Below, piece by piece: positions 34,347 to 43,905 of a stretch of 64,000 nucleotides of DNA; position 1 is the first letter of the stretch; every line of letters begins with the position of its first letter. Source of the stretch: Candidatus Kryptoniota bacterium (GTDB taxonomy: Bacteria; Bacteroidota; Ignavibacteria; Kryptoniales; JAKASW01); contig DATCTN010000006.1 of the NCBI GenBank assembly GCA_036567965.1, positions 62,001-126,000 on the forward strand. The letters are read 5' to 3'. The translations under genes and the position numbers were made by a program. Under the pieces are notes generated by a model. It searched no databases and had not been told where the DNA came from. It saw only the letters and a program-made list of their open reading frames with translations.

Positions 34347-36779
34347 CTAAAAATCCACCGCGTAAACGAGCGAGCCGACAAAATCGCTCGACCCGGACAG
34401 CGCAAAGTAGTTGAGATTGAGATTGATGGATTGCGACTTGGCAACTCGATAGCTGGCGACGAGACCGTAACCAATCCTGGAGAAGTCTCCGAACGTGGGA
34501 GTAAAATTGACCCCGACGGTAAAATTATCGTTGAGAAGTCCGTACGATGCGCCGATCGTGAGAAATGTGTAATCGAACGTTTGGATTTGCTCTACTACTG
34601 CCTGAGTGCTATCGAGCCCCTTCTGGGAATTCTTGTTCCCGTTGATGTTAAACCCGAGTGTTGTCCTCAAGGGGATATCGACGAAATCGGAGTTTACGAG
34701 GAATGCAAAATTAAAATTGTTGAGGTTGGTGCCCAGCTGAGTGCGATCGTTCGTGTTGCTGATCCCGAAATTCAGTGAGATGTTGTGCCTGATGATGTAA
34801 GTGAAGGCGTAACTCGATTCTACGTAATACCGCAGTGTAGAATTGTCAATCGCCTGGTGGAGAGTATCCTCCGTTGTAGGTATTGAATTGGAGTTGGAGT
34901 ATGTCGCGAACCCCAGTGTGAAGGTAGGCATACTGACCATCGGGAAATATGATGCAGCAAGATTCGTGTTGATGAAATTGGTCGTAGCATACTTGTTCTT
35001 TTGCAGGTTATCAAAGAGATTCTCGTAGGAGAGCGTGAGGAGAACTTGATTGCTCAACAGCCGCGGTCTCAACAGGAAATTAAAGCCGCGGATGTCAGTT
35101 CTGATATATTGCTGGCCGAAAGAAGTGTAGTCCGGTCCGCGATAGACATATCCCACTTTCGCGTAGGTGTTGAAGTAATTTAAGTTCACTCCCACGTCCC
35201 ATGACAGAGATGAGAGTTTGGTAGGATCAAGAGGAACAAGGAACTCGTTGATCGTGATGATCTTCGAGAGAGTCGACAACGGGACCACTTTGTCGATCTG
35301 GTCGCCCGCATCCGAGTGCGATATGGAATCTATGTCTGCAGCGGTTCTGTTGCCGACTGCAGTATTCTGGTTCAACATGCTTACCGCCGATTCGGCGAGG
35401 AAGTTTATATGATGGTTGTCGAAGTTCATCGAGAAGTCGGTCCCAAGCACCACATTTTGATTCGGATCGCTCCCAAGACCGATGGAGCTGATTGCGTCAG
35501 ACGACTTGAGGTATGTAAATCCCAGTTCGACGTGACTTCCGAAGTCGAATGAGGGCCTCACGGCAAACAGGTTTCGAGTGTATGTACCGTAGTTGAGGTT
35601 GACGTAAGTTGAATCGTTAAGCTTAAGATAATTCGACCCGATCAATCCTTGCGTCTGCTGCGAGACGATGACTGTGTCGAGATACTGCCCATCGATTCCA
35701 CGAATAGTTTGGCCGTAAGCGGCTTCAAGGTTGAAGAACCCCGCGGAGAGTTTCCCTGAAATTCCGCGCACTCGCATTCCGTTCATGATCAGGGGACTGA
35801 ACGTCGGGTAGCTGTCGCCAAGCTTCACGCTCAACCAGGAAGTTCCTAAGAGAAACCCGTAGCGGTCCTGCGGCTGCCTGTAAGTCTTTTCCTCGGAGGT
35901 CAAGTCCAGATTTGCGCCTAGAGTTATGCCGTACACCGTGCTGCCGAGATTCAGGTATCCACTGTTGTACCACACCGAACTCCCCGCCAAGTTCTCGTTG
36001 CGGAGCTCCAGCTGGCCGTTGCCGCGATAGGAAAAAGTCTCTGCGGCCGCCTGCTCACCGGCGGTCACAATATAGAAACTCCATTCGAGGCTTCGATATT
36101 CCGATCCGTCGGTCTTGTACAAGACTATTTTCGCTGTGTGAAGTCCGCGTGAGATCTCCCGCGGAAAACTCGCCGGAGAATACACGATAACGTCACCGCT
36201 CACGACAGCGTTTGAGGTGACGTCCAATCCATCGAAGTAGACTTCTGTCTTCCTGCGGTCCACGAAGTCAGGCGCGTATAACATTGAAGCAGCTATCATC
36301 AAATCGTCGACAGTCAGCTTCTGATCCCGTTCCGGACTTATGACTATAATGTCTTGCTGCTCGGGTGATGAATTCACGGCTATCCTCACAGGATTTTCGG
36401 TAGGATTCTCTACAGGATAGGTCTCGCTTGTTCCGTCTCGCTTGATGAGTCTGATGTAGACTTCTATGAACGGACTCACGACATAGGCACCCGGGACCGT
36501 TCCGTTCAGGCTCATCGATGATTCGTCAAGTGTTAGGTCCGCCTGCTGAAAATCCGAAGATAGGTCGTTTCGATAAAAAAGAATCCCCTGTGAGATGCTC
36601 GCAAAACTTCTCACATCCGCCTTGATCGTGACGGGTTGGTTCTCGATCACCGTGGAAGTTGCGGAAACGTTAATCACAAGCCCTTGCTGGGCGTATAGTG
36701 AGGATAGAGAGGGTATCAGGACCACCAGCAGCGCGGACGCAAATCTCCGCCCTGCCTTCCCTCCAAGTCGCTTTTTCAC
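34347..36779 (-). CDS. Predicted outer-membrane barrel protein with N-terminal Ig-like domains
   Basis: No named family recognised. The 810 residues have a signal peptide (about 1-30, ending SLYAQ). Residues about 33-245 contain two Ig/fibronectin-like beta segments (VSATSTVIENQPVTIKADV; FDGLDVTSNAVVSGDVIVYS). From about 260 to the end there are many amphipathic strands rich in Tyr, Phe and Asn, and the chain ends VYAVDF with the terminal Phe typical of barrels. It lies 39 nt behind the fecR-like gene and 25 nt before the CHASE2 cyclase, in the same transcription unit. It may be a surface sensor or porin that informs the inner-membrane cyclase; that role is inferred only from context. Confidence 0.7.
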   Translation of the reverse strand: MKKRLGGKAGRRFASALLVVLIPSLSSLYAQQGLVINVSATSTVIENQPVTIKADVRSFASISQGILFYRNDLSSDFQQADLTLDESSMSLNGTVPGAYVVSPFIEVYIRLIKRDGTSETYPVENPTENPVRIAVNSSPEQQDIIVISPERDQKLTVDDLMIAASMLYAPDFVDRRKTEVYFDGLDVTSNAVVSGDVIVYSPASFPREISRGLHTAKIVLYKTDGSEYRSLEWSFYIVTAGEQAAAETFSYRGNGQLELRNENLAGSSVWYNSGYLNLGSTVYGITLGANLDLTSEEKTYRQPQDRYGFLLGTSWLSVKLGDSYPTFSPLIMNGMRVRGISGKLSAGFFNLEAAYGQTIRGIDGQYLDTVIVSQQTQGLIGSNYLKLNDSTYVNLNYGTYTRNLFAVRPSFDFGSHVELGFTYLKSSDAISSIGLGSDPNQNVVLGTDFSMNFDNHHINFLAESAVSMLNQNTAVGNRTAADIDSISHSDAGDQIDKVVPLSTLSKIITINEFLVPLDPTKLSSLSWDVGVNLNYFNTYAKVGYVYRGPDYTSFGQQYIRTDIRGFNFLLRPRLLSNQVLLTLSYENLFDNLQKNKYATTNFINTNLAASYFPMVSMPTFTLGFATYSNSNSIPTTEDTLHQAIDNSTLRYYVESSYAFTYIIRHNISLNFGISNTNDRTQLGTNLNNFNFAFLVNSDFVDIPLRTTLGFNINGNKNSQKGLDSTQAVVEQIQTFDYTFLTIGASYGLLNDNFTVGVNFTPTFGDFSRIGYGLVASYRVAKSQSINLNLNYFALSGSSDFVGSLVYAVDF

Positions 36780-36818
36780 GTTCCCTCCGACGAAAGCGGA
36801 TATTTCCGAAACAAAAAC

Positions 36819-37508
36819 CTAGCGCTCAGTCTCTATAATTATCTCGTGTAATTTGCCGTCGCTCCCTCTGAACCACATTTCGAGCTTGTGTTGCTGCTGA
36901 TTGAACTGGTTATCGAGTTGCGTCAGCTTGTTGAGTTCATCCTGGGTCGATTGGTGGATTGACATGTCGCCGTTCTTGGAAGATTCGCCGGTCTGACCTG
37001 CACTTACATCGATCCCTTTATTGGAAATCTTATTAGCAAGATGGACAAGACCTTCGACGATCGTCAGAAAATCGGTTCCGTCAACTTGAACACTAAGTAT
37101 TCCCCCTGTGCCGCGGATCGACGCAACGCTGGTTGGCGTGGTAAACTCAAACTGACCGGTCGTTCTCTTGGTCATGGTAAAACCCACGTCGCCGCCATTG
37201 ACCGCTGTACTTTGTGGGTTCTTTTCGCCGTATACCTGCACCTCGGCGTTTGATCCGAGCCGGAGTGTGCTCGCATCGTTAAATTTTATGAGCGTGAATG
37301 ACTCTTGCTGGGTCCGCACATAATCGCCCCCGTAGATAAAATCACCCTTCTTAGCTTTCGTCCAGTCTTTGTCCTGCTTCTTTACCTCGACGCTGTTCTT
37401 GATCACCCAAAACAGCGCGATATTATTCGGAGCGGCCGCCATCTTGAAAGCGACAGACGCCGCAAACGCAAAGAGTGCAAACAACAGAACTTTTTTTCGC
37501 ATCTTCAT
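36819..37508 (-). CDS. FecR-domain periplasmic protein
   Basis: The 229 residues have a signal peptide (about 1-25) followed by a FecR domain (about 55-165). That domain carries the usual features: KKGDFIYGGDYVRT, LIKFNDASTLRLGSNAEVQV, FEFTTPTSVASIRGTGG and FLTIVEGLVHL. The C-terminal ~45 residues are Gln/Asn-rich and charged. Classical FecR proteins are membrane sigma-factor regulators. This one has no cytoplasmic or membrane part besides the signal peptide and no sigma-factor gene nearby. It lies 10 nt behind the Ig-like gene and 39 nt before the barrel gene. A scaffold or ligand-binding role in the same envelope unit is likely but unproven. Confidence 0.85.
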   Translation of the reverse strand: MKMRKKVLLFALFAFAASVAFKMAAAPNNIALFWVIKNSVEVKKQDKDWTKAKKGDFIYGGDYVRTQQESFTLIKFNDASTLRLGSNAEVQVYGEKNPQSTAVNGGDVGFTMTKRTTGQFEFTTPTSVASIRGTGGILSVQVDGTDFLTIVEGLVHLANKISNKGIDVSAGQTGESSKNGDMSIHQSTQDELNKLTQLDNQFNQQQHKLEMWFRGSDGKLHEIIIETER

Positions 37509-37518
37509 GGCTGGCTCC

Positions 37519-38586
37519 TCACTGTATGGTGACGTTTATGATTTTTGACTTGTCCAGTCCCTGCAAAATATCGATCAGGTCCTGCGTTCCGATAGACGAC
37601 CCGTCGAACGAGGCTGTACCATTTAACGAACTAATTTGTGAGAGGAGTCCCTGGTATTGCGTTCCTGTAAGAAGATTTATGAGAGCTTTTGTCGCAACGT
37701 CGTTCAAGTTGGCAGAGTTGCCGGAGGTCGTGTCGGTACCTGAGACCGTAAAACTCCAGATGTCGCTTCGAAGACCGGCTCCCCGGGTTGCTGAAGACGG
37801 GATGTCCACAAACCAGTAATAGGTTTGTCCCGTCGCGAGAAGTCTGACACCTGGTCCGGATGGCGGATAGTTGAATGAACCACCAACCACACTTTGCTGG
37901 AGGAACGGCACGCCTGATACGACGTCCTGTGGGCTCGTCTGGTTTGGAAGTTTTTGGTAGACCGACAGCACGACGGAATCCACATTTGCCGACCACTGGA
38001 AATGAGGAAACAAGGTCGTAATGTTCCCGCCGTCCATCGGAAGGACAAGATCGATTCGGCTCGGATTGGTTACGACGATTTGACCTTGAGCAGAATTGGA
38101 GACAGGGGTATTATTCACATCGACACAATTCAACATGAACGCATAAGTTCCAGCTGGCGCTTTCCCGGTCGCGAGCGCTACATTCTTTATTTTGTCAAAC
38201 TGTTCCTGGTCGTAGCTGTATGATTCCAGGTGAATGGGCGGATTGTCACCCGACAAATCGACATTTGTAATTACCTTCATTTGTCCCGGCTCCAAAGTCA
38301 GCGGTGTACTTGTAGCTTGCGCGATCTGGAAGGGCGCCTGACCTACAAGCGTGATCACAACCGAAAGCGTCAGCTTAATGTGAATCTCAGTCGGAGCGAG
38401 CGACTTCAGAGCCGCACTGAATAATACTCCTGTGCTCTGAGCATGCTGGATGTCGAGGTCCGCGACATATATCTGATTGTATTGTGGTACTGAAATCGAG
38501 AGGTTGACGAGGTTCTGCTGCGCCTGCGACGAACCGGCGAAGGACAGTATTATTAGCGCCAGGAGCGTTTTGCTGATTTGATTCAT
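37519..38586 (-). CDS. Secreted protein with Ig/FnIII-like domains, unknown function
   Basis: No known family recognised. The start at 38586 is chosen because GAGGAGG lies six bases before it; an in-frame ATG 12 codons earlier (38622) has no such site. The 355 residues have a signal peptide (about 1-23, ending GSSQA). A beta-rich first half (about 25-170) and a fibronectin/Ig-like module (about 175-285) follow; LFPHFQWSANVDSVVLSVYQ and LATGQTYYWFVDI are typical of that module. A short Asn/Ser/Leu-rich C-terminal segment ends NVTIQ. It is first of a tight four-gene set (gaps 10, 39 and 25 nt) with FecR, the barrel and the CHASE2 cyclase. Confidence 0.7.
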   Translation of the reverse strand: MNQISKTLLALIILSFAGSSQAQQNLVNLSISVPQYNQIYVADLDIQHAQSTGVLFSAALKSLAPTEIHIKLTLSVVITLVGQAPFQIAQATSTPLTLEPGQMKVITNVDLSGDNPPIHLESYSYDQEQFDKIKNVALATGKAPAGTYAFMLNCVDVNNTPVSNSAQGQIVVTNPSRIDLVLPMDGGNITTLFPHFQWSANVDSVVLSVYQKLPNQTSPQDVVSGVPFLQQSVVGGSFNYPPSGPGVRLLATGQTYYWFVDIPSSATRGAGLRSDIWSFTVSGTDTTSGNSANLNDVATKALINLLTGTQYQGLLSQISSLNGTASFDGSSIGTQDLIDILQGLDKSKIINVTIQ

Positions 38587-38690
38587 AAATCCCTCCTCTT
38601 TCACAGCTAATTTAAGCCTCATTCCGGAACTCCTACTTTGACCACTATCACCAACGACACCGGTACCAAGATAAGGACAAGCGGATCAAC

Positions 38691-39995
38691 TCAAAAATGG
38701 GCGATGTCGTTATAAATAACGAATGCCATGAAGAGCAGAAGGAGCGCGAAGCCGAACTGTTGGGCATACAGTTTAATCTTTGTCGGAACTTCTTTTCGAA
38801 AGATCGATTCATAGACAAGAAAAGCCAGATGCCCGCCATCAAGCGCGGGAATAGGAAGTATGTTCAGTACGGCAAGACTTATGCTGAGCAACGCCATGAA
38901 ACCCAGAAAACTGACAAGTCCCAATTCAGCACTTTGAGTCGCAAGTTGAGCAATCTTGATCGGTCCGCCCACAGATTTTGTAAAAGAAACTTGTCCTGTG
39001 GCGATTCTAGCAATCGATTCGATGAGAAGCTTTGTCGCGCCGACTGTCTGGTCGTAGCCGGCGGGAATGGCACTTATAACATTGTAGCTGAAAGTCTGAA
39101 CTGGTCCCGTATACTCGCCTCCGATACGTATCCCGATCAATCCATCGGAGTTAGGTGTAACGCTTATTTGCTTGGTCTCCTTTTGACGCTGCACCTGGAT
39201 AGAGACCAGTCTCCCTTTGTTCTGCTTGATCATCTCGGCAAGTTGACCGCTTGAAGTAATCGCCTGGCCGTTTATGGAGCTGACGATGTCACCCGGTTTC
39301 ATGCCGGCCTTCGACGCGGGCATCGCAAGATCGACCGCGTCGATCACCGCCCGCATGTGTGCAGGAAACAAACCGATTGGTTCTTCAGGCTTGACGGCGC
39401 CTTTCGCAACGGTCAACGCCACCGGGTTTCCGTTTCGAATGACGCGGACGGCCAGCGGAGATGCCACGTCCTCAAGATAAAATTGGGATTCAACATCTTC
39501 CCAGTTACCTACACTCTTCCCATTTATTGAAACCAGACTGTCACCCGACAGAAACCCGGACTTTCCTTCGACCGATTCGGGGTTGACATAACCAACGACA
39601 GTAGTCGAGTGAAATATTTTTCCGTTCGAGAGGTTTATCCCGTAGAAAACTGCGAAGGTCAACAGGAAGTTCATGAACACTCCGGCGCTCACGACGATCA
39701 TACGCTGGTACATCGGTTTCGATCGAAACTCGTTCGGTTGGGGCGGATTGTTCATGAAATCGGTGTCGAAACTCTCATCGACCATCCCTGCGATTTTTAC
39801 GTATCCTCCGATTGGAATCCACGATATGCAGTAGTCTGTCTCGCCTATCTTTTTCCCGAACGCACGTGGAGGGAATCCGATGGAGAATGTGTCCACCTTC
39901 ATCCCAAAGCTTTTAGCGGCAATGAAATGGCCGAATTCATGGACAAGGACTAGAATTCCAACTGTTATAATGAAGTACAGGATGTATGTCAGCAT
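38691..39995 (-). CDS. rseP: RIP-family site-2 zinc metalloprotease RseP
   Basis: Intramembrane protease that cleaves membrane-spanning regulators such as anti-sigma factors. The 434 residues begin with a first helix carrying the zinc motif HEFGH at 19-23. Two PDZ domains (about 130-215 and 220-295) follow, and the second metal-ligand motif LDGG is at 385-388 within NILPIPALDGGHL. GYVKIAGM after the first helix is also typical. It lies 22 nt downstream of dxr. dxr-rseP is a common bacterial order. It is also just upstream of the FecR/CHASE2 set on the same strand (104-nt gap). Confidence 0.95.
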   Translation of the reverse strand: MLTYILYFIITVGILVLVHEFGHFIAAKSFGMKVDTFSIGFPPRAFGKKIGETDYCISWIPIGGYVKIAGMVDESFDTDFMNNPPQPNEFRSKPMYQRMIVVSAGVFMNFLLTFAVFYGINLSNGKIFHSTTVVGYVNPESVEGKSGFLSGDSLVSINGKSVGNWEDVESQFYLEDVASPLAVRVIRNGNPVALTVAKGAVKPEEPIGLFPAHMRAVIDAVDLAMPASKAGMKPGDIVSSINGQAITSSGQLAEMIKQNKGRLVSIQVQRQKETKQISVTPNSDGLIGIRIGGEYTGPVQTFSYNVISAIPAGYDQTVGATKLLIESIARIATGQVSFTKSVGGPIKIAQLATQSAELGLVSFLGFMALLSISLAVLNILPIPALDGGHLAFLVYESIFRKEVPTKIKLYAQQFGFALLLLFMAFVIYNDIAHF

Positions 39996-40017
39996 ACTAT
40001 GATTTCAACACCTTTTG

Positions 40018-41193
40018 CTATTTGGATTGTTCCAATTTTGCGTGCACGTAATTTCTCGCCGCACGGTCGGCTTCAAATATCTCCTCGATTTCAGGCGCAT
40101 GCTTCGGCTCTATCGCGTTGAGGGCGCCATCAACCATCTCGGCGATGCCGGTAAACCTTATCTTTTTCTGGAGGAACAGTTCCACCGCGGTTTCATTCGC
40201 AGCGTTTAAGACAGCGGGAGCCGTTCCACCACAGCTCAACGCGTTGTACGCCGACCTTATCAGCGTGAATTTGTCAAGATCCGGTCGCATAAACGTCAGC
40301 TGTGTCAGCTTGCCGAAATCAAGCCGTTGATAATTCGACTGCACGCGCTCGGGATAAGTAAAGGCATATTGAATCGGGATCTTCATATCGGGAACCCCGA
40401 GCTGAGCTTTTATCGAACCGTCTATGAATTCAACCATCGAATGGATGATGGATTGCGGATGGACAACTATTTCGATTTTCTCAGGCGGCAGATCGAACAG
40501 GTAGTGAGCTTCAATAACCTCCAGCCCTTTGTTCATAAGAGTTGCCGAATCTATCGTGATCTTGTTCCCCATTTTCCAGTTCGGATGATTCAGCGCTTCT
40601 TCCACCGTGACTTTCCCGAGTTCCGATTTGTCCTTATTGAGAAACGGTCCACCGGACGCCGTGAGAATCAATTTCGCGATAGAAGTTTTGTCTTCTCCTG
40701 AGAAGCATTGGAGAATCGCGCTGTGCTCACTGTCTATCGGCACCAGCGGCGCTCCATGTTTCTTCGCTGTCTCATTTACGATTTCACCGGCGACGACAAG
40801 CGTCTCTTTGTTAGCAAGTGCTACCGTCTTTCCAGCACGCAATGCCTCAAGAGTCGGACGGAGTCCGACAAATCCCACGAGTGAACTCACCAGGACATCA
40901 AACTCGCCGCGCGCCATAACTTCCATCAATCCCTTCTCTCCCGAGAAGATCTTGAGATTTTCACCATTCATGAGTGAGCGGAATTGCACCGCACGTTCCT
41001 CGTCTATTATCACGACTCCGCTCGGCTTGAATTCCTTAGCTTGCTTGTAGAGAAGCTCGATATTTCGGTTAGTGACGAGATATGAGACGGAATAGTCTTC
41101 GCCATTCTGATTCATGCTCGTCACAACGTCCAATGTGCTCTTCCCTATCGAACCGGTCGAGCCCAGGATTGCAATACTCTTCTTGTTTCTCAT
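40018..41193 (-). CDS. dxr: 1-deoxy-D-xylulose-5-phosphate reductoisomerase
   Basis: Second enzyme of the MEP isoprenoid pathway, NADPH-dependent. The 391 residues start with the nucleotide-binding fold GSTGSIGKSTLDVV. Substrate and metal motifs include ALANKETLVVAGE, PIDSEHSAILQC, LTASGGPF, NHPNWKMGNKITIDSATLMNKGLEVIEA (given here by its landmarks NHPNWKMG and NKGLEVIEA) and VHPQSIIHSMVEF. The presence of dxr shows that isopentenyl diphosphate is made by the MEP route here. A promoter lies directly upstream. Confidence 0.96.
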   Translation of the reverse strand: MRNKKSIAILGSTGSIGKSTLDVVTSMNQNGEDYSVSYLVTNRNIELLYKQAKEFKPSGVVIIDEERAVQFRSLMNGENLKIFSGEKGLMEVMARGEFDVLVSSLVGFVGLRPTLEALRAGKTVALANKETLVVAGEIVNETAKKHGAPLVPIDSEHSAILQCFSGEDKTSIAKLILTASGGPFLNKDKSELGKVTVEEALNHPNWKMGNKITIDSATLMNKGLEVIEAHYLFDLPPEKIEIVVHPQSIIHSMVEFIDGSIKAQLGVPDMKIPIQYAFTYPERVQSNYQRLDFGKLTQLTFMRPDLDKFTLIRSAYNALSCGGTAPAVLNAANETAVELFLQKKIRFTGIAEMVDGALNAIEPKHAPEIEEIFEADRAARNYVHAKLEQSK

Positions 41194-41210
41194 TTGGTGT
41201 GCTGATCATT

Positions 41211-41239
41211 AATTTAAACAAGGCGCTATGCCAAATCAA
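41211..41239 (-). promoter_or_regulatory. Promoter of dxr-rseP
   Basis: On the minus strand TTGATT (41239-41234), a 17-nt spacer and TAAATT (41216-41211) lie 17 nt before the dxr start. It may also serve the FecR/CHASE2 genes, as no stronger candidate was found before them. Confidence 0.55.
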
Positions 41240-41410
41240 GAAATGCTGAGCCCCTACTGAGATGCCGAATCAGCGTGAACTCATTGAGATTCTCGAGAAT
41301 TGAAAATCAGTCGCGCCTTTTTGAAATTGAATTCAGAAATCGTCCTTGAACTGAAGCGTGTCAGATATTGAAGGAGAATATGCATCCGGAAGACTATCCA
41401 TAATGATCGT

Positions 41411-42085
41411 ATGAAAAGAATAACGGCTGTATCGATATACGCGATCGCGATGGGATACCTTGAGGCGGCAGTTGTAATTTACCTGAGGCTGATGGAATTT
41501 GGTGACCCCGCCCATGTCTTTCCTATGAAGCTGCTCGGCTCCCAGACCGGCATCATAGAGCTCGGGAGGGAGATTGTGACTATCGTAATGCTCGGTGTGA
41601 TCGGCTTACTGGCCGGGAAGTCGCGTCTGCAAAAATGTATGTACTTTATTTTTTCGTTCGCGATCTGGGACTTAACGTATTACATTTTCCTCAGGATGCT
41701 GACCGGCTGGCCGCCATCACTTTTTTCATTCGATGTATTGTTCCTTGTTCCGGTTGTTTGGATCGGGCCTGTTGCCGCACCAATTCTAATTGCGATCCTT
41801 CTTTTGGTTTTCTCGTCAAGCATGATTCTCATATCCGAAAGAAATTTGGAGTTGAAAATCGGGATCGGGAACATCTCGATCTTCGGCCTTAGCTGCATCA
41901 TAATTTTGTTCTCGTTTACACGGGAGATTTTTCATATTTTGTTATCCGACGGCCCAAAAGGCCTCGATAATTATTCACCTCGGTCTTTCGAGTGGATGAC
42001 TTTTGGAGTAGGATTCGTTCTGATGTGCTTTTCAGCCGGAAAGATTGTCATGGATTCTTATCAAAAATGGTATCCGAAAAGGTGA
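41411..42085 (+). CDS. Multi-pass membrane protein of unknown function
   Basis: No family recognised. The 224 residues form about six to seven hydrophobic helices (about 5-25, 50-68, 75-90, 100-125, 128-145, 155-175 and 195-213). Conserved-looking features are [11 protein letters not shown] in the first helix and [18 protein letters not shown] in the middle; the latter has charged and aromatic residues inside the membrane. No signal peptide or enzymatic motif is visible. It ends 4 nt before the mutase gene, so the two are probably co-transcribed. A functional link to the mutase is not evident from sequence. Confidence 0.7.
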   Translation: MKRITAVSIYAIAMGYLEAAVVIYLRLMEFGDPAHVFPMKLLGSQTGIIELGREIVTIVMLGVIGLLAGKSRLQKCMYFIFSFAIWDLTYYIFLRMLTGWPPSLFSFDVLFLVPVVWIGPVAAPILIAILLLVFSSSMILISERNLELKIGIGNISIFGLSCIIILFSFTREIFHILLSDGPKGLDNYSPRSFEWMTFGVGFVLMCFSAGKIVMDSYQKWYPKR

Positions 42086-42089
42086 CAGA

Positions 42090-43751
42090 ATGAAAGACGA
42101 TATAAAAGAAATATCTGAACGGAAGTCAAAATGGACGCGAGAGGCATCCAAAGGTGCGGTTCGACCGGTAAAGTTCACGACAGTCAGCGGTGAACCGATT
42201 GAGATACTGTACACCCCCGATGACATTCAGCATATAGATTTTGAGAATGAGATCGGTTCGCCTGGAGAATTCCCTTTCACTCGTGGAATTCACCACACAA
42301 TGTACCGTGGCAAACTTTGGACGATGCGCCAGTTCGCAGGTTTCGGAACTCCGGAGGATTCTAACAAACGCTATCATTACCTCCTTGAGAACGGTCAGAC
42401 CGGTCTGAGTGTGGCGTTCGACCTTCCGACTCTTATGGGACTCGACCCGGACGATCCGGCTTCACAAGGAGAAGTCGGAAACTGCGGAGTATCTGTAAGC
42501 TCTCTTGCCGATATGGAAATACTATTCAAGGGGATTCCGCTCGGCAGGGTTTCGACTTCAATGACAATCAATGCCCCCGCGGCAATGATGCAGGCGTTTT
42601 ACGTTGCCGTCGCTGAGAAGCAGGGCGTAAAACCGGATAAGCTTCGCGGGACGATTCAAAATGATATACTTAAAGAGTACATCGCTCAGAAGGAATGGAT
42701 CTATCCTCCCTTGCCGTCGATGAGAATTATTACAGACATGTTCGAGTACAGTGTAAAGGAGATGCCGAAATGGAATCCGATATCGATAAGTGGTTACCAT
42801 ATTCGGGAGGCCGGCTCGACTGCCGCTCAGGAACTGGCTTTCACGCTGGCTGATGGATTCGCATATGTCGAAGCAGGACTTGCCGCAGGATTAGACATCG
42901 ACGAATTCGTGCCACAGCTATCGTTCTTCTTCAACTCACACTTAGACTTCTTCGAGGAGATAGCGAAGTACCGTGCCGCAAGAAGAATTTGGGCGAGAAG
43001 GATGCGAAACAAGTACAGCGCAAAGAGCAAGCGGACATGGATGCTGAGATTTCATACCCAAACCGCGGGATGTTCACTGACCGCGCAGCAACCGGAAAAC
43101 AACATTGTACGGACCGCGTATCAGGCTCTAGCAGCAGTACTGGGCGGTACGCAATCACTTCACACGAATTCGATGGATGAGACACTGGCGCTTCCCAGCG
43201 AGAAAGCTGCTACCATTGCTCTTCGTACCCAACAGATACTCGCCTACGAGACAGGCGTAGCGAACACCGTGGATCCGCTAGCCGGAAGTTACTTTATAGA
43301 AAACCTGACAAGCAGGCTGGAAGAAGAAGCCGAGCGATATTTCGAGAAGATTGACTCACTCGGTGGCGTAATTCCCGCTATTGAGCAAGGCTTCTTTCAG
43401 CGAGAGATTGCCGACGCCGCTTACAGGTACCAACGAGAGCTCGACAAGCGCGAGAAGATTATCGTCGGGGTGAATGAGTATGTACAAGAAAACGAGCAGA
43501 TATCGATCCCGATCCTTGAAATTGCCAAAGATGTCGAATCTAGGCAGCAGAAGAGACTGGCTGAAGTCAGATCCAATAGGAGCACTGTCACGGCGAAGAG
43601 CGCAATCGATCACCTTCGAGAGGCCGCTGAGGACGGGACAAACCTAATGCCGCGACTTCTCGAAGCAACCAGAGCGTATGTAACTCTTGGCGAGATGTGT
43701 GAAGTGCTCAAAGAAGTCTTCGGGGTATACGAAGAGCCGGTGGTATTCTAG
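42090..43751 (+). CDS. Methylmalonyl-CoA mutase large (catalytic) chain without B12 domain
   Basis: Acyl-CoA mutase catalytic chain, probably interconverting methylmalonyl-CoA and succinyl-CoA. The 553 residues cover the TIM-barrel substrate domain: [79 protein letters not shown] and [24 protein letters not shown] carries the Arg that contacts the substrate carboxylate, and SGYHIREAG the active-site His. The chain stops where a fused C-terminal cobalamin domain would begin, so a separate small subunit is needed. None is in the window, nor is a MeaB chaperone. The ATG at 42090 is chosen over an earlier start because AAAAGGTG precedes it. A related mutase (isobutyryl- or hydroxyisobutyryl-CoA) cannot be excluded. 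Confidence 0.88.
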   Translation: MKDDIKEISERKSKWTREASKGAVRPVKFTTVSGEPIEILYTPDDIQHIDFENEIGSPGEFPFTRGIHHTMYRGKLWTMRQFAGFGTPEDSNKRYHYLLENGQTGLSVAFDLPTLMGLDPDDPASQGEVGNCGVSVSSLADMEILFKGIPLGRVSTSMTINAPAAMMQAFYVAVAEKQGVKPDKLRGTIQNDILKEYIAQKEWIYPPLPSMRIITDMFEYSVKEMPKWNPISISGYHIREAGSTAAQELAFTLADGFAYVEAGLAAGLDIDEFVPQLSFFFNSHLDFFEEIAKYRAARRIWARRMRNKYSAKSKRTWMLRFHTQTAGCSLTAQQPENNIVRTAYQALAAVLGGTQSLHTNSMDETLALPSEKAATIALRTQQILAYETGVANTVDPLAGSYFIENLTSRLEEEAERYFEKIDSLGGVIPAIEQGFFQREIADAAYRYQRELDKREKIIVGVNEYVQENEQISIPILEIAKDVESRQQKRLAEVRSNRSTVTAKSAIDHLREAAEDGTNLMPRLLEATRAYVTLGEMCEVLKEVFGVYEEPVVF

Positions 43752-43844
43752 TTCCGGCTCCCTCTGTTCCACCTTAGCCTTCCCATTCTTCTAAGGGTAA
43801 GTTGTGATTTATCCGACAGTTTCATGGGACATTTAAACTTTTAC

Positions 43845-43873
43845 TTGACAAATCTCGAGTATGGCCATATATT
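43845..43873 (+). promoter_or_regulatory. Promoter of the lytic transglycosylase gene
   Basis: Perfect TTGACA (43845-43850), a 17-nt spacer and TATATT (43868-43873) lie 32 nt before the start codon. This is the best consensus promoter in the window. Confidence 0.75.
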
Positions 43874-43905
43874 AATAGTTGCTTTTCACGAAATAACAGA
43901 GGCAA

